The notes under the pieces were generated by a model. That model did not search any database, was not told where the DNA came from, and saw only the letters and a list, made by a program, of their open reading frames with translations. DNA of 64,000 nt. Source: Kondoa malvinella. Lineage: Eukaryota; Basidiomycota; Agaricostilbomycetes; Agaricostilbales; Kondoaceae. This document shows positions 10,911 through 22,135 of this stretch, piece by piece (position 1 is the stretch's first letter; each line of letters begins with the position of its first letter). Location: NCBI GenBank assembly GCA_039545315.1, contig BCIM01000001.1, positions 2,079,783 through 2,143,782 of the forward strand, written 5' to 3'. The translations under genes were made by a program, and so were the position numbers.

Positions 10911-11301
10911 TCATACGGAACTGTACGGCCCAGCAGCGCAGTCTCCATGCGCTTGTTCGTGCATGTGTCTCTGCAGCTAATAAGCATCCATTAGATCAAT
11001 ATAGCTAAGAAGGAGATGAGTACTGACAGCGTCCAATCGTCCAAAGCTTCTGTTGCAATTCGGGTTTTCACAGCTAAACACCTGCTGACTTGAACCATGG
11101 CCGGCAGTGTGCTTGTGTCTCTGCAGCTATATGCACTCATAAGAAAAAGATACTGCCCCTAGTCGTCAGCTTTATTTTGCAGCATGTCTATACTACACTC
11201 ACGTAGCAGTATAGATCTAAAGGAGCAGCAGTGCGTCGACTGAGCACCTCACTCAGCGTGGGCAGCCGTTCCCTTGTCACTTTTGGCAAGCCTGGCACCA
11301 T
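10911..11301 (-). CDS. Chimeric gene: RGS-type first exon joined to C2H2 zinc finger
   Basis: Three phase-0 exons: 11301-11203 (33 codons), 11126-11028 (33 codons) and 10976-10911 (21 codons plus TGA). Exon 1 is MVPGLPKVTRERLPTLSEVL then SRRTAAPLDLYCY, very like exon 1 of the Rax1-type gene at 5.1 kb and ending at the same donor site. Exon 2 begins LQRHKH and carries FSCENPNCNRSFGRLDA. Exon 3 begins LQRHMHEQAH. Exons 2 and 3 together make one complete C2H2 finger (C-x4-C-x12-H-x5-H). The start of exon 2 is the second half of another finger whose cysteines are missing. The product is 87 residues, with no remaining RGS domain. It could be a real chimeric gene or a remnant. Confidence 0.6.
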
Positions 11302-12652
11302 GTTTATTTTTTCCCTTGTGTCGCGCTTTGCACAGAAGCAGGGTATCTGTGTGGAGAGTCGGTGCTGCTGCAAATGGTATATGGGTCGCGCTTAGGAGCA
11401 AAACAAGAACAACCTTCTCTCCTCTTCTCCCTGAGGGAAGCAAGCAAGCATCCGTCGGAAGTCTCAGGCGGACGATCAGGCAAGAAGGGTGGGAAAGAGG
11501 CAAGGGTGAATTGTGGGCTGGGTACGAGCTCTTGCAACGTATGCCAAACAAGATACCCTGAAAGGGCAGAAAATTACACTGCTTGATGAGCTATGCCGCA
11601 ATGAATTTTCACCTGGATCTTATTGCTTACAGTCAGTCACTTCTTGCTATCTTGCAAACAGCGGCAAAAGTAGCGTACCCCTTGTTCGCTGTCAACACGT
11701 CCTTCCACTGAGTGTTTGCAGCCTTCACCGCATGGGAAGCAGCAGTGTGAGTGCTCGCAGTGTGTCCGCATGTGGTATGCCGGCTACAACGAGCTTCAGA
11801 ATGCTGTCCGGACTGGCAGCGAAGCACGTAAAGATCTAGCAGTGTCATAAGATCCGCGTTTGGTGCAGCCTTCTACCAATGAGAACTCGCTGGCACTGGA
11901 CAGATCTCATAAGATTATCGCGTGGAGAAAGAAGAGGCGAGAAATGCCAGCTTGCTTTGGTCGATCATCTGAGTTACCTTTCGGGCATGTAACTGCCCGC
12001 TGCCTGCATGCTGCGCATCAGCGGATAAGGAAGTCCGGACGCAAATCAACAGAACCCTTTACGACCGAGGAGGGAGCGTAGAGCTTTCTGAGAGCCAGAG
12101 ATACAGTCCACATGTAATGAAGCTGATGACACCCTAGGCATATAGACAGGATGTTTCGAGCGAATACCGGGTACACAACGGGGCCATCAATCTGAGACGC
12201 AATCCAGCTACCGGAGTAGGCTGGGAGCTCGAGCCGAGCAGAGAAAGCACGAGCAGTTGCAAGTCTCGATGTCCAATGTTCATACGAGATAATCTGATCG
12301 GAAAGCAATAGCGCATCCGTAGGGTACAGCAACTGATTGCTTGCAGCGCATGTCCATGGCAGGCAATGGCATCTTTTATGGGCCAGCCAGACACTCTTCG
12401 GGAAGTCAGCGACGAGTGAGCAGCCAGTTCGAGTTTTGCCGAATCTTTGCATTGCAACGCCTGAGCTTTCTTGCGACACGGATCTGTCTTGATCCAACTG
12501 CGATCTGCTTAGTCCACACTGTCCACTCCAATAAAAGGTGACGGTACATCGCCAACCCTCCCTCTACAACTTTTTGCCAGTTTCCCCGCGCGAAGTCTGC
12601 GCGCTTGGTGGGAATCCGCTCCTTGCCCAGCTACAGTGCTAAGGTCCAAGTC
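11302..12652. other. Long intergenic region upstream of P450
   Basis: About 1.35 kb with no gene I can support. Overlapping ORFs on both strands (for example 12018-12497 minus and 11274-11586 plus) have no recognisable sequence and no consistent splice sites. The 100 bases before 12653 are pyrimidine-rich, as expected for a fungal promoter. Confidence 0.4.
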
Positions 12653-14771
12653 ATGTCTTCTATCATACCTGCCTTGTTTCACGAGGCCAGAGAGGCTGGA
12701 CTGGTTGTCAGCGTCCTCGTCTCGATCACAGCGCTCTTCGGGTCTATCATTGCCTATCATGTTGTCTACTATTTCCTTGATCCGCATGGTCTCAAGAAGT
12801 ATCCGGGCCCATTCTGGGCAAAGTTCAGCGACGTCTGGTTGGGTTATCAAGCACGAAAGGGCAACAAGTACTTGACAGTGCATGACTTGCACAAGAAGTA
12901 TGGCACCTATGTCCGAATAGGTGAGGGTCTCCCTAGTACACAAAGTACCTTGACTCAACAGTCGATGTGCAGCACCCAACAACCTCTCTATCGCTGATCC
13001 CGATGCTGTTCATGCCGTTTATGGTCACGGCAACGGAACTGTCAAGTCCGTCTTCTATGACGCTTTCGTCGCTGTCCACCGTGGGCTGTTCAACACTCGG
13101 GATCGCGCACAACACACTCGCAAGAGAAAGATTGTCTCGCACGTCTTTGCTAAAGGTTCAATCAACGAATTCGAGCCTTACATTCAATCGACTGTTCGCA
13201 ATTTCCTCAGTAAATGGGACAAGCTATGCGAACAAGGCACTGACAAGGATGGATGGAGCGCCTTCTTTGACGGATTGAACTGGTAGTAAGTATTCATGAC
13301 CACAAAGGCAGAAAGAATAGGCTGATATTCTTCCAGCAACTATCTTGCTTTCGACATTATTGGAGACTTGGCATTGTAAGTTCACACCTTACTTTTATTT
13401 GACTTCGCTAATACACGCTATGCTCAGCGTCAGCTACACACTGCTGCCTTCCACTTGTGCTGAAGAATTGACAGGGCTCACCATTTGGAATGATCGACCG
13501 CGCAGCCGATATCGCATCAGTCGAAACAGACGATGGTCAAGTCCTGGAAATGTCTGCTGTCCGAATCCTGAACGAACGAGGGGAATATTCTGCTACCCAA
13601 GGATGCCTCATGCCTTGGATTCGCCCATACCTTAAGAAAATAGGTCAGTCCAATTCCGAAGTAGTGACTAGTAGCTGAGGGTAAAGCAGATCCTTGGTTC
13701 GCCCGTGGTCAAGCATCCGTTAACCAATTATCTGGTATCGCTCGTTACCGCGTAAACAAGAGATTGCAAGAGGGTGCGGGAGACCGAAAAGACTTGTTGT
13801 CAAGACTACAAGCTGCTAGGGATGATAAGGGAGAGCCTTTGGGTAAAGATGAATTGACTGCGGAAGCCTTGACCCAATTGTAAGTCGGTCTGAACACATT
13901 CTAAAGCTCAGCTGATGTGCTTTTCCAAGGATTGCTGGAAGCGGTATGTGCTCCGTATATGACCAACTGGCGTGCCTTGACAGAGCACCATCACAGACAC
14001 TACCTCAAACAGCTCGTGCGCCATTCAATTCTGGATCTCGAAACACCCTCAAGTAGAGAAGAAGCTGGTCGCTGAATTGAAAGAGCGACTCGACGGTAAA
14101 CTCAGCAGCGCGAACGCTGTAGTCGACTACGAAGATGTCAAAGACCTGCCATACCTTGATGCTTGCATTAACGAAGCTCTTCGTCGTCATTCCACTTCCG
14201 CTATGGGCTTACCCAGAATCATCCCTGATCATCTCCAATACAAGGTGAGCTGGCGATCCGCAATCGCGACGGAATCTGATCGGTTGCTAGGGCGAACACT
14301 TCTTGCCTGGCGCTGTGCTATCGGTTCCTCATTACACTCTTCACCATCTTGAGTCGTTCTGGGGCGACCCAATGGTTTACCGACCTGAACGATGGATCGA
14401 ACAAGGCAAAGACTTGGACAAGGCGTTCTTGCCTTTCTCGTACGGCCCAAGGTACATCACAGCATCACATACTTCAGACTTCGCTGACCTGTTTCTGTAG
14501 GAGTTGTGTCGGTAGGAATTTGGTGAGCCTACTTTGTGACTTGCTTGTCCTTTTATCTAAAGTCTGTCAGGCATCAATGGAATTGACCGTCTTCATGGCT
14601 ACATTGTTCTACCGCTATGAGTTTAAGCTTCAAGACCCAAGCATGGATGAACTGCCAACTGTCGAAGGCGTACGTTTCTTTCAGAAGGTCCACGACCCTG
14701 CTCAATCGTAGTGACAGTTCTTGCGCAAACCCACGGAGAGCTACATTGCCATTCGCCGCAGAAAGCATTGA
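12653..14771 (+). CDS. Cytochrome P450, benzoate 4-monooxygenase type (CYP53)
   Basis: About seven introns. The N terminus has a membrane anchor (VSVLVSITALFGSIIAYHVV) and a KYPGPFWAKF hinge. The I-helix is AGSDTTSN, the K-helix EALRR carries ExxR, YRPERWIE is the PERF region, and the haem loop is FSYGPRSCVGRN with Cys as fifth iron ligand. Stretches such as DPHGLKKYPGPFWAKFSD and GTVKSVFYDAFVAVHRGLFN match the CYP53 family, which hydroxylates benzoate to 4-hydroxybenzoate in the ER with a P450 reductase, feeding the beta-ketoadipate route. The protein ends RKPTESYIAIRRRKH. The call to CYP53 is strong; the substrate is from family knowledge. Confidence 0.9.
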
Positions 14772-15126
14772 TCGAATACTGTCGTGTTATAGCGAGTTGG
14801 TGTATGATTGTGAACCAGATGGAATGATACGTGTCCTTGTCAACATGTGACCGCCTGGCTCTTTCCCGGTATCCTCTCAGAAGTACAAAATGTGCATCGC
14901 TTGCCATTTACGGATCATACGAAAGAGTTAATATTGTATATGGCATTTCCCTGCTTGACCTGGAAGTCGACAAGGCCTGGGCTTTGGTAGTCAAGCATCG
15001 CGTGATTGTCTTTGAACAAATTGCAATGGTATATGCCTATCAGAACAGGATAACTGCCTCTCGCGTGTGCTAGCCTCAGAACTCTAGAACGTGCATCGCT
15101 CGCCATCTGAAGATGATAAGTAAGTA
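14772..15126. other. Convergent intergenic region
   Basis: 355 bases between the 3' ends of the P450 and MOB1. It contains two similar stretches (about 14877-14908 and 15076-15108) sharing GTGCATCGCTxGCCAT. No gene is seen; the ORFs here are short and unrecognised. Confidence 0.4.
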
Positions 15127-16441
15127 TCAATAGACGGCATTCGAAAAAGAGCTCACGAGTCCTGTTGTTGTCAACCGCTGCAATCAGTACGCGCGGCGCA
15201 CAAACAGTGATCGTACTCACCATCAAATCACCAATGACAAAGCCCCAATTCTCTTTCGGCGCCCTACATTCTTTCGGATCCAACAGGTTATACGTCTTGC
15301 CAAAAACCAAGAAATGCGCGAAAAGGGAATTCAAATGTCCTTCTAAGGATAGATGGACGATTTGACTGAAATGAGCATGGTACAAGTGTGCAAAGATGCG
15401 GAGGAATTGCGTATAGAGGTGTCGTGCGGTTAAGGGGAACATGTCACTGAATTCTCGGCCTGGTCAAAGCGTTGGTGAGTGCCAGGGGAGGGGAAAGAAA
15501 GACGGACCGGCTTTTGTTGGGAAGAGAGACTCGTCGCCCATTGTCTTTTCAGCCCATGTGAGCACGTAATCTGCTAGACTTTAGCTTCAACGTGACAGTG
15601 AGCATTCAGCGTACCTGTATATTCTGTCGCAGGCACCTTGACTTGCTTCTTGGTCGGTCCTGATGTCCATGTGTAGTCCTACGAGCTCGGATCAGCACTT
15701 GATCTGCCTTAGATCGGCGCAAGCGAACCATGCTAGAGGAAAGAGTCAGCCTCAGATCGCAAAGGTGGATATAAGGGCTCACCCTGGGCCAGCAGACATT
15801 GTAGGACATGTATCACGAGTGCATTGCTCGCTGATGATGCCAAGGAAGTGGTTCAGACTGTCATTCGAACGGAGATCAGCATCAGAGCGAATCCGATAGC
15901 AACACCATCGACTGACTTGTGGAAGAAGTCGACGACTACATGCCCTGATAAGCTTTGCGCACCTCAAAGAGATGTAAGACATACTATGGACAGCTACCCA
16001 CTCATTCATATCGACATCTTTCGGTAGCGCGACTATAGTCTTGAACGAGCCTTTCACCAATGCAGCCTTTACAAACCTGTGTGATCATACCCTAGCGCAT
16101 CAGCTTCAATCGGACGCGTGATAGATTTGCAAACGCACGGTTGACAAAGGTAAAGTGGCCTGGTAGAAGCCTGTGAATAACTGCCTCCCGTCCCTTCCTG
16201 ACCTTGCTGCGCGTGTGCATGCGAGTCATAGCCTCCATATGGAACTGTTTGACCAGTAGGGGTAGTAGGTGATTTGCGTCTGCCATTACCTAGCGGTACT
16301 TGCGTGTTGATCTGCTGTTGCTGCTGCTGCTGTTGAGGTGAAGGCCCTGTGTTGCTTCGCCCTAGACGTCTATGCGCGAATCCAATCAGCCTTATACGAT
16401 TGTAGATGCCAGAATTGCCTTTACCCGAGAAATGAAGCCAT
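15127..16441 (-). CDS. MOB1: MOB1 kinase activator
   Basis: Starts MASFLG at 16439-16441; an intron then leads to a run of nine Gln and a basic linker. The Mob domain follows: FVKAALVKGSFKTIVALPKD, MNEWVAVHIVDFFHNLN, EQCTRDTCPTMSAGP (the two Cys of the zinc site), DYTWTSGPTKKQVKVPATEY, then FPLTARHLYTQFLRIFAHLY and HAHFSQIV (the two zinc His) and EGHLNSLFAHFLVFGKTYNL. Mob1 binds and activates NDR/LATS kinases of the mitotic exit/septation network. One splice near 15715-15780 could not be fixed. It ends MRLTTTGLVSSFSNAVY. The Gln run is an extension beyond the usual length of about 215 residues. Divergent with SND1. Confidence 0.9.
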
Positions 16442-16650
16442 GACAGCGCGTTCGAGAGGTCTTCAAATTATGTTGTATGTTCTTGCTGCGCGTATAGTGT
16501 ACCAGGCCAGCTGCAGAGGAGAGCGAAAGACGTGTCAGGCAATTGTTGGCTGTAAGGCGACGACAGCTGAGCTCGGTCGGTTGGACTCACACAGCTGCTA
16601 TTGACTGCTGCAAACCCACTCTACAGTCTCAACCAACTACTTTGCAATAT
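16442..16650. promoter_or_regulatory. Shared divergent promoter of MOB1 and SND1
   Basis: 209 bases between the two start codons on opposite strands. No clear TATA box; it must serve both genes if the starts are right. Confidence 0.4.
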
Positions 16651-19600
16651 GGCCGCACCTATGAAAGCGATCGTAAAGTGCTTCACCTCGCATTTCAGCT
16701 CAAAGTCGTGTGTACTGATGCACACGTTAGATCCTGCCTGTCTGGCTCAAGCGTCGCCCTTAGAGGTCGTCAAGGCCGTAAGCTTTGCTCCCTTTCTCTG
16801 TTGTACCCTCTCTTCTGTGTTGGCATGACCGCGTGTCTGCATGTCAAAATGTCGAGATCTGCAGCTCGTAGGCTGAGGCTATCAGAAACTCTACCTATTC
16901 TTTCCGAGTGACTCTGGACATACATTAGATCGGATCTAAAGCGGTGCGAGCGGTGACTGACTAGTCTTGCTGCAGCTCAAGGTCAACCGCCAAAGGAGCG
17001 CACTCTATATCTCGCTGATATCAACTGCCCAGTAAGCCGCTTCACTCTCCCACACTAGTAAAGCTGAATCATCAACAAGCGTATGGGCAACCAATCCAGA
17101 CCCGACGAACCATTCGCTTTCGAAGCTAGAGATTTCCTCCGTCTACTGGTAGTGGGCAAAGAAGTAGGCTTCAACATAAGCTACACCATACCAGCTGCCA
17201 ATGGACCTGCCCTGGAATTTGGTGATTTGACAATTACTGCTTCTGACACCGATGTGGGCATGGAAATGGTCAAGTCTGGTTGGGCAAAAGTCAAAGAAGG
17301 TCGTGGGAAGGAGGGAGAAGAACTATCAGAGAGGAAGAGTGCTTTGAAAGCTGCTGAAGAGGAAGCTAGAAAGTCTGGTACTGGTCTATGGCAGTCTGAA
17401 GCTGAAGCGGTCAGTGATTCTGCGACTGTGTCTTCGTACACTAACAGCAGCAATCAATGACAGGTCACCGACATCTCCCAATCAGTAACAGACAGCTCAG
17501 CACTTCTCAGCCAATGGAAAGGCAAGCGAGTCGATGCCATAGTCGAGCAAGTCTTGAACGGCACAACTCTTCGTGTCCGTCTGCTGCTATCACCAAAAGA
17601 GCACCAGATCCTCTCTATCCAAATGGCTGGCGCTCGAGCTCCAAGAGCACCTAACAACAATGCTTCGGACGATTCTGCGGAAGAACAGGGTGCCGAGTCA
17701 CAATTGTATGTCTCCCTCTCCGAATGTAGTAACATAACTGAATGTGGTACAGCTTTGCCGCCTCTCGGCTCCTCCAGCGAAATGTCTCAGTCGAGCTTCT
17801 AGGCCTGCCGCCCAACGCAACACCCTCAACACCATTTATTGGTGTCGTGCATCACCCAGCAGGGTCCATATCGTCCTTGTTGCTCTCATACGGTCTCGCA
17901 AGAGTAGAAGATCGTCATGCTACTTTCCTAGGTGCTGAGAAGATGGCCAACATGAGGAAAGCGGAACATGAAGCGAAAGTCAACAAGCGAGGTGTTTGGA
18001 AGAGTCATGTAGCTGCACCGACCAATGGAGTAAGTAAAAAGGGGTATGAAGCGCTCGTGGTCAGGATTTGGAGCGGAGATGCGATTGGCGTGAGAGAGGG
18101 CAAAGAAGGTCATGGACCCGAGAAGAGGATCACTTTGAGCAGTGTGCGCAGTCCGAGGTATGTAAGATGCTGCTCTCGTCAGTCAAAGTTGATCACCGGA
18201 ATCAGACCGAACGATCCTCAAAAAGGTGGTTTGGCGAATGATGCGAGAGAAGCACTACGCAAGCGCATCATTGGCAAAGTCGTTCATGTTCATCACGACT
18301 ATACAAAACCGAAAGAAGGCGACTACGAAGAGAAAGAATGCTGTACTGTCAAGATGCACAATGGCTCCAATGTGGCCGAATTCTTGGTGGAAAAGGGTCT
18401 GGTCAGCGTTATCAAGCATCGTAGGGACGACGAGGATAGATCGTGAGTATCTATAAGCTCTAAGAAGGACTTCACTGATTGTAGCGGATGTGTACCAGCG
18501 CCGAGTTGGACAAACTGCTAATCGCTGAAGAGAAGTGAGCTACGATCGCATCTGCTCTTCACACTCTTACGTCAATCTGTAGAGCGCAATCAGAAGGCAA
18601 AGGTTTGCATTCGAACAAAGACTCGCCGCTTCCGCGAATTGGTGATGCATCCGAGGTCCGTTAACAACGATACTTATGAGCTGTTGCTCATTAGCGCTTC
18701 TCGTGATGGACAGTCCGCAGCCAAGGCTTCTTCTTTCTTGCCTGGCTTTAGACGCGCTGGACGGATACCTGTTGTCGTTGACTTTGTTGCGTCGGGATCT
18801 CGCTTCAAGGTGCGCAAAAGTGTTTGATTGCGAGACTTTGCTAAGCAATTCTGGTATAGGTCTTCCTGCCAAAACAAGATGTCAAAGCTACCCTAGTGCT
18901 GTCTGGTATACGCGCACCGCGAACAGCAAGAAACACAACGGAGAAGTCTGAGCCGTACGGAGCCGAAGCACACGAGTTCGCGACTCGCAAGACACTACAG
19001 CGAGATGCGGAGATGGAAGTTGAAGCTACTGACAAGAGTGGAGGGTTCATAGGAGCCCTCTACCTGTCCAAGACCGACAATTTTGCTGTCATGCTGGCAA
19101 GAGAAGGCTATGCGACAGTCAGCGAATACGGTCTGGACAAAATTACTTTCGCGCGCGAGCTCCAAACTGCTGAAGCGGAGGCCAAGTCGCAGCGCAAGAA
19201 CGTAAGTTTTACTTCGATTCATCAGCAGGCCAGACTTAACCCTTTCAACAGCTATGGGCCGACTTCGACGAAGGTGCCGTAGCAGAGCAAGAAGCCAATG
19301 GAAAAGAGGAAATTGCTAGCAGGAAAGAATATGTTGACCTGCTCATTTCCGATTCTCGCCCGAGTCCTTTCGGCTTTTCGGTGCAGATCCTCAAGAATGG
19401 AGGTGAGATCGATCATCTCTTTTCCTTTCTGTGGCTGATTTCTTCTTAGGCATCCCCGAGCTCGAGAAAATGATGAAGGACTTCTCGCTACATCATAAAG
19501 CTCCACCTGCATCCGCGCAACCTTTCGTTCCTCGTTCTGGAGATTTAGTCAGCGCCAAGTTCTCCGTCGACTCACAATGGTACCGAGCTAGGGTCTTGCG

Positions 19601-20275
19601 CAGCAATCCGCAGAAGAAGATGGCCGAAGTGCAGTTTTATGATTGTGCGTCTGCCTCGTTTTACAATTCGGCGGAGCTGATGGTGCGCGTAGACGGTAAC
19701 AGCGAAAGTCTCAGCTTTTCGCAATTGCGACCCCTTGATCAGCAATTCAGGAAGCTGGAAGGGCAAGCAAAGAACGCTATGCTATCGCTCGTACGATTGC
19801 TTGGGCCAGAAACCGATTACGGCGCAGAGGCTTTCGACCGTTTCAGAGAGCTGACTGAGGTATGTACGAAGAAGCAAACGTTTATAAGTTACTGACATCA
19901 ATAATCAGGGTCGCTCGCTCGTTGGCAACATTGACTACCGCGAACCTGGCCAGAATGGCGCTATACATTTGACTCTATACGATCCGAAGGATAGCGGCTC
20001 TAGGTATGCCATTGCAGACAAATCACTTCTAGCTGACAAAGGTGTAGCGACTCTGCCAATTCGATCAACGCTACGTTGGTTCGAGATGGTTTAGCAAGAG
20101 TAGACACAAGATCAAAGGTCGCAGTTGCGTATCCTCATGTCATCAAGTCGCTCAAAGCCGCTGCGTCTGAAGCTGTGAGTTCTGCGTCATGGAGCACGAG
20201 CTTAGCTGATGCGCTTTGCAGCACCGAGAGAGAAGAGGCGCATACGAGTTTGGTGACTTTACAGCAGATGATTAA
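16651..20275 (+). CDS. SND1: Tudor staphylococcal nuclease (Tudor-SN/SND1)
   Basis: Starts MAAPMKAIVK; introns at about 16681 and 16773 (the second about 200 bases) join it to GPQGQPPKERTLYLADINCP and RMGNQSRPDEPFAFEARDFL, the first SN-like domain. Further SN repeats follow (KGKRVDAIVEQVLNGTTLRV; GLARVEDRHATFLGAEKM; VHHDYTKPKEGDYEE). The Tudor domain begins SGDLVSAKFSVDSQWYRARV. The last exon after GCT|GTGAGT gives HRERRGAYEFGDFTADD and TAA at 20273-20275. The protein is a multifunctional RNA-binding factor of P bodies and stress granules; SN repeats in SND1 are largely non-catalytic or weakly active. Its 3' end is duplicated at 25.1 kb. Confidence 0.93.
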
Positions 20276-20493
20276 GCCTGCTTTCAAGCCGTTTCTGCAG
20301 TCCCATTAGCTCCTAATGAATGATCCGAGGCGCTGCGTCGGCTGAGAGTAATCTGCTTCAGCACAAAATAGACTGATGGCTTCAAACACAAACCTGGCTT
20401 TATTCGCCTTGACTCTCATTTTCCACTCTTGTACGACCTTGACCAGAACACATCGTTTGGATAGTGCATGAGCCTCATGAGTCCCGTAAGTAG

Positions 20494-21827
20494 CTAGTAG
20501 CCGACTTCCAGTACACCAGTCCCAAAACACTGGAAGAGGAGCCATGCTGGGTGCATTGCGAGAGATAGTGAAACTCACTGCCGGATCGAAACGCTTTAGC
20601 TGTCCGTCGGGTAAGTTGACGTGTACGTCGGATAGCTCTCTGAGCGCTTCGTGACTTGATGCTACTAATTGGAAAGTCTGATTTGCCTTCGACGCCAACA
20701 AGGTCAAACTAGTCCAAATGCCAACTCATCGACGGACTCACGGTATCTCAAGCTCTAAAGTAACACTTATTATTGTCCAATTGTCGGTGTAAGCCGCTGT
20801 CGAGCAGCAAGGCCAGACGTGGATCGTAAGACCCAGCAAATTTGGCGATAACCGATGCATTGGAAGGATAGAGAGCGGACCGCGAAGCGAGGATGTGAAC
20901 GGTAGCCTGATCACCAACATGAATGATCAAAGGTGCTGAATAGACTTACAATGTCAGGGTTGGAGGCTTTAACCAGATGAGCTGCGTTAGAGTATACAGG
21001 CATTCTACCCGTGAGTTGACAAGTTTCATCCATCTCTAACAAGACAGATCTCAACTCTTCCTGTCTCTTGTTTTTAGGCGTTTTTAGCTGCCGATCCTGC
21101 AAGCTATGGCGGATCCCGTTGATACTGGTCGCAAGACCAGAATAATCGTTCAGACTTCCGGCGCTAGGAACATGAGAATCGGCGCTGCTGCTAGTGCTGC
21201 TAGAATTGGAGGAAGCGGCTCGGTATGTTTCATTGAAGGGTATGATGGAATTTTGCCATACTGAGCACACGGTTCAATAACAGCTTGACAATGGATAAGC
21301 TGGCCGAGCGAACCTGATCTAGGCACAGCTGGAGCAAAGAGGAATTGCTGTCCTGGTAGTAGTAGTATGCGAAGAGTGTTATTACCATCGATTTCCTGCC
21401 CCTTGACAGAATTGGCGTATGTGAATAGTGATCCCAAACAGCCGAGGACCATACGACAATCATGCTTTATGATGGCCCCGCCTTCTCTTGTGTACAATTG
21501 CAGGTCGTCCGCATCAAAGGCCAGAAATGGATTTGGCTTCGCTTCTTCGGCTTCAAGATACACCACACAGTGCGTCCTTGCGTCGCTCGAATGTCCTGTT
21601 GGTGCTGCGGACATGTGCCTTAGCTTGAGATTTTCTGAAGATTGACCAGATCTCAGACGAGACAGATCGGTTACGCGTTGCAGATCGTCTCTGGTATGCT
21701 GCTGGGCTGATTGACAGCAACTTCTATAATAGGATGTCTGTGAAGGATAGCTCAAGATGATATGTGCTTCCTCGTCCGAAACAACAAGTCCAAGCCGCCG
21801 GCTCGCAAACTTAACATACTTAACCAA
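20494..21827 (-). CDS. Unrecognised multi-exon protein
   Basis: The candidate start is ATG at 21825-21827 (MVKYVKFASRRLGLVVSDEE). The first long exon includes HCVVYLEAEEAKPNPFLAFD and NTLRILLLPGQQFLFAPAVP. The intron GTTCGC...GCTCAG leads to VWQNSIIPFNETYRAASSN, a Ser-rich linker and KRQEELRSVLLEMDETCQLT. Later exons give ATVHILASRSALYPSNASVI, WTIISVTLELEIP and ASKANQTFQLVASSHEALRE, and a likely end at CFGTGVLEVGY (TAG 20494). It looks like a folded soluble protein with a disordered centre. No family is recognised, and one join near 20800 is unsolved. Confidence 0.5.
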
Positions 21828-22135
21828 CTATCTTCGGAAGCAGCGTAGCAGTTGTACTGCGTGACGCGGTCGTTAACTCATAAGTAAGTAAGTAACCAAA
21901 CTTGACTATCTTCGGAAGCAGCGGAGCGTGAGGCGGTGTCATCCAACAGCGCTATGCAGATTGAGGCTTAGCTGGAGTCAAATTGCAAAAGTACAAGGAG
22001 CCTATGCATCTTCAGCCTTGTCTTCCCCGTCGTGTAGTTTTCCAGCCGCCCAAGGATTCAGCTCAATTTCAGCTGTACGTAATTGCAATCAGCTCGTCGC
22101 CCTACTTCAGAGAACGTTCCGCACCTGTAGGCGTA

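Noticed and set aside
11633..11848. His/Thr/Cys-rich minus frame that looked like zinc-finger remnants
   Set aside because: The spacing of Cys and His does not fit a C2H2 or other finger and no splice sites frame it.
12018..12497. Minus-strand ORF of 159 codons upstream of the P450
   Set aside because: It overlaps other frames of similar quality, has no motif, and lies in the P450 promoter region.
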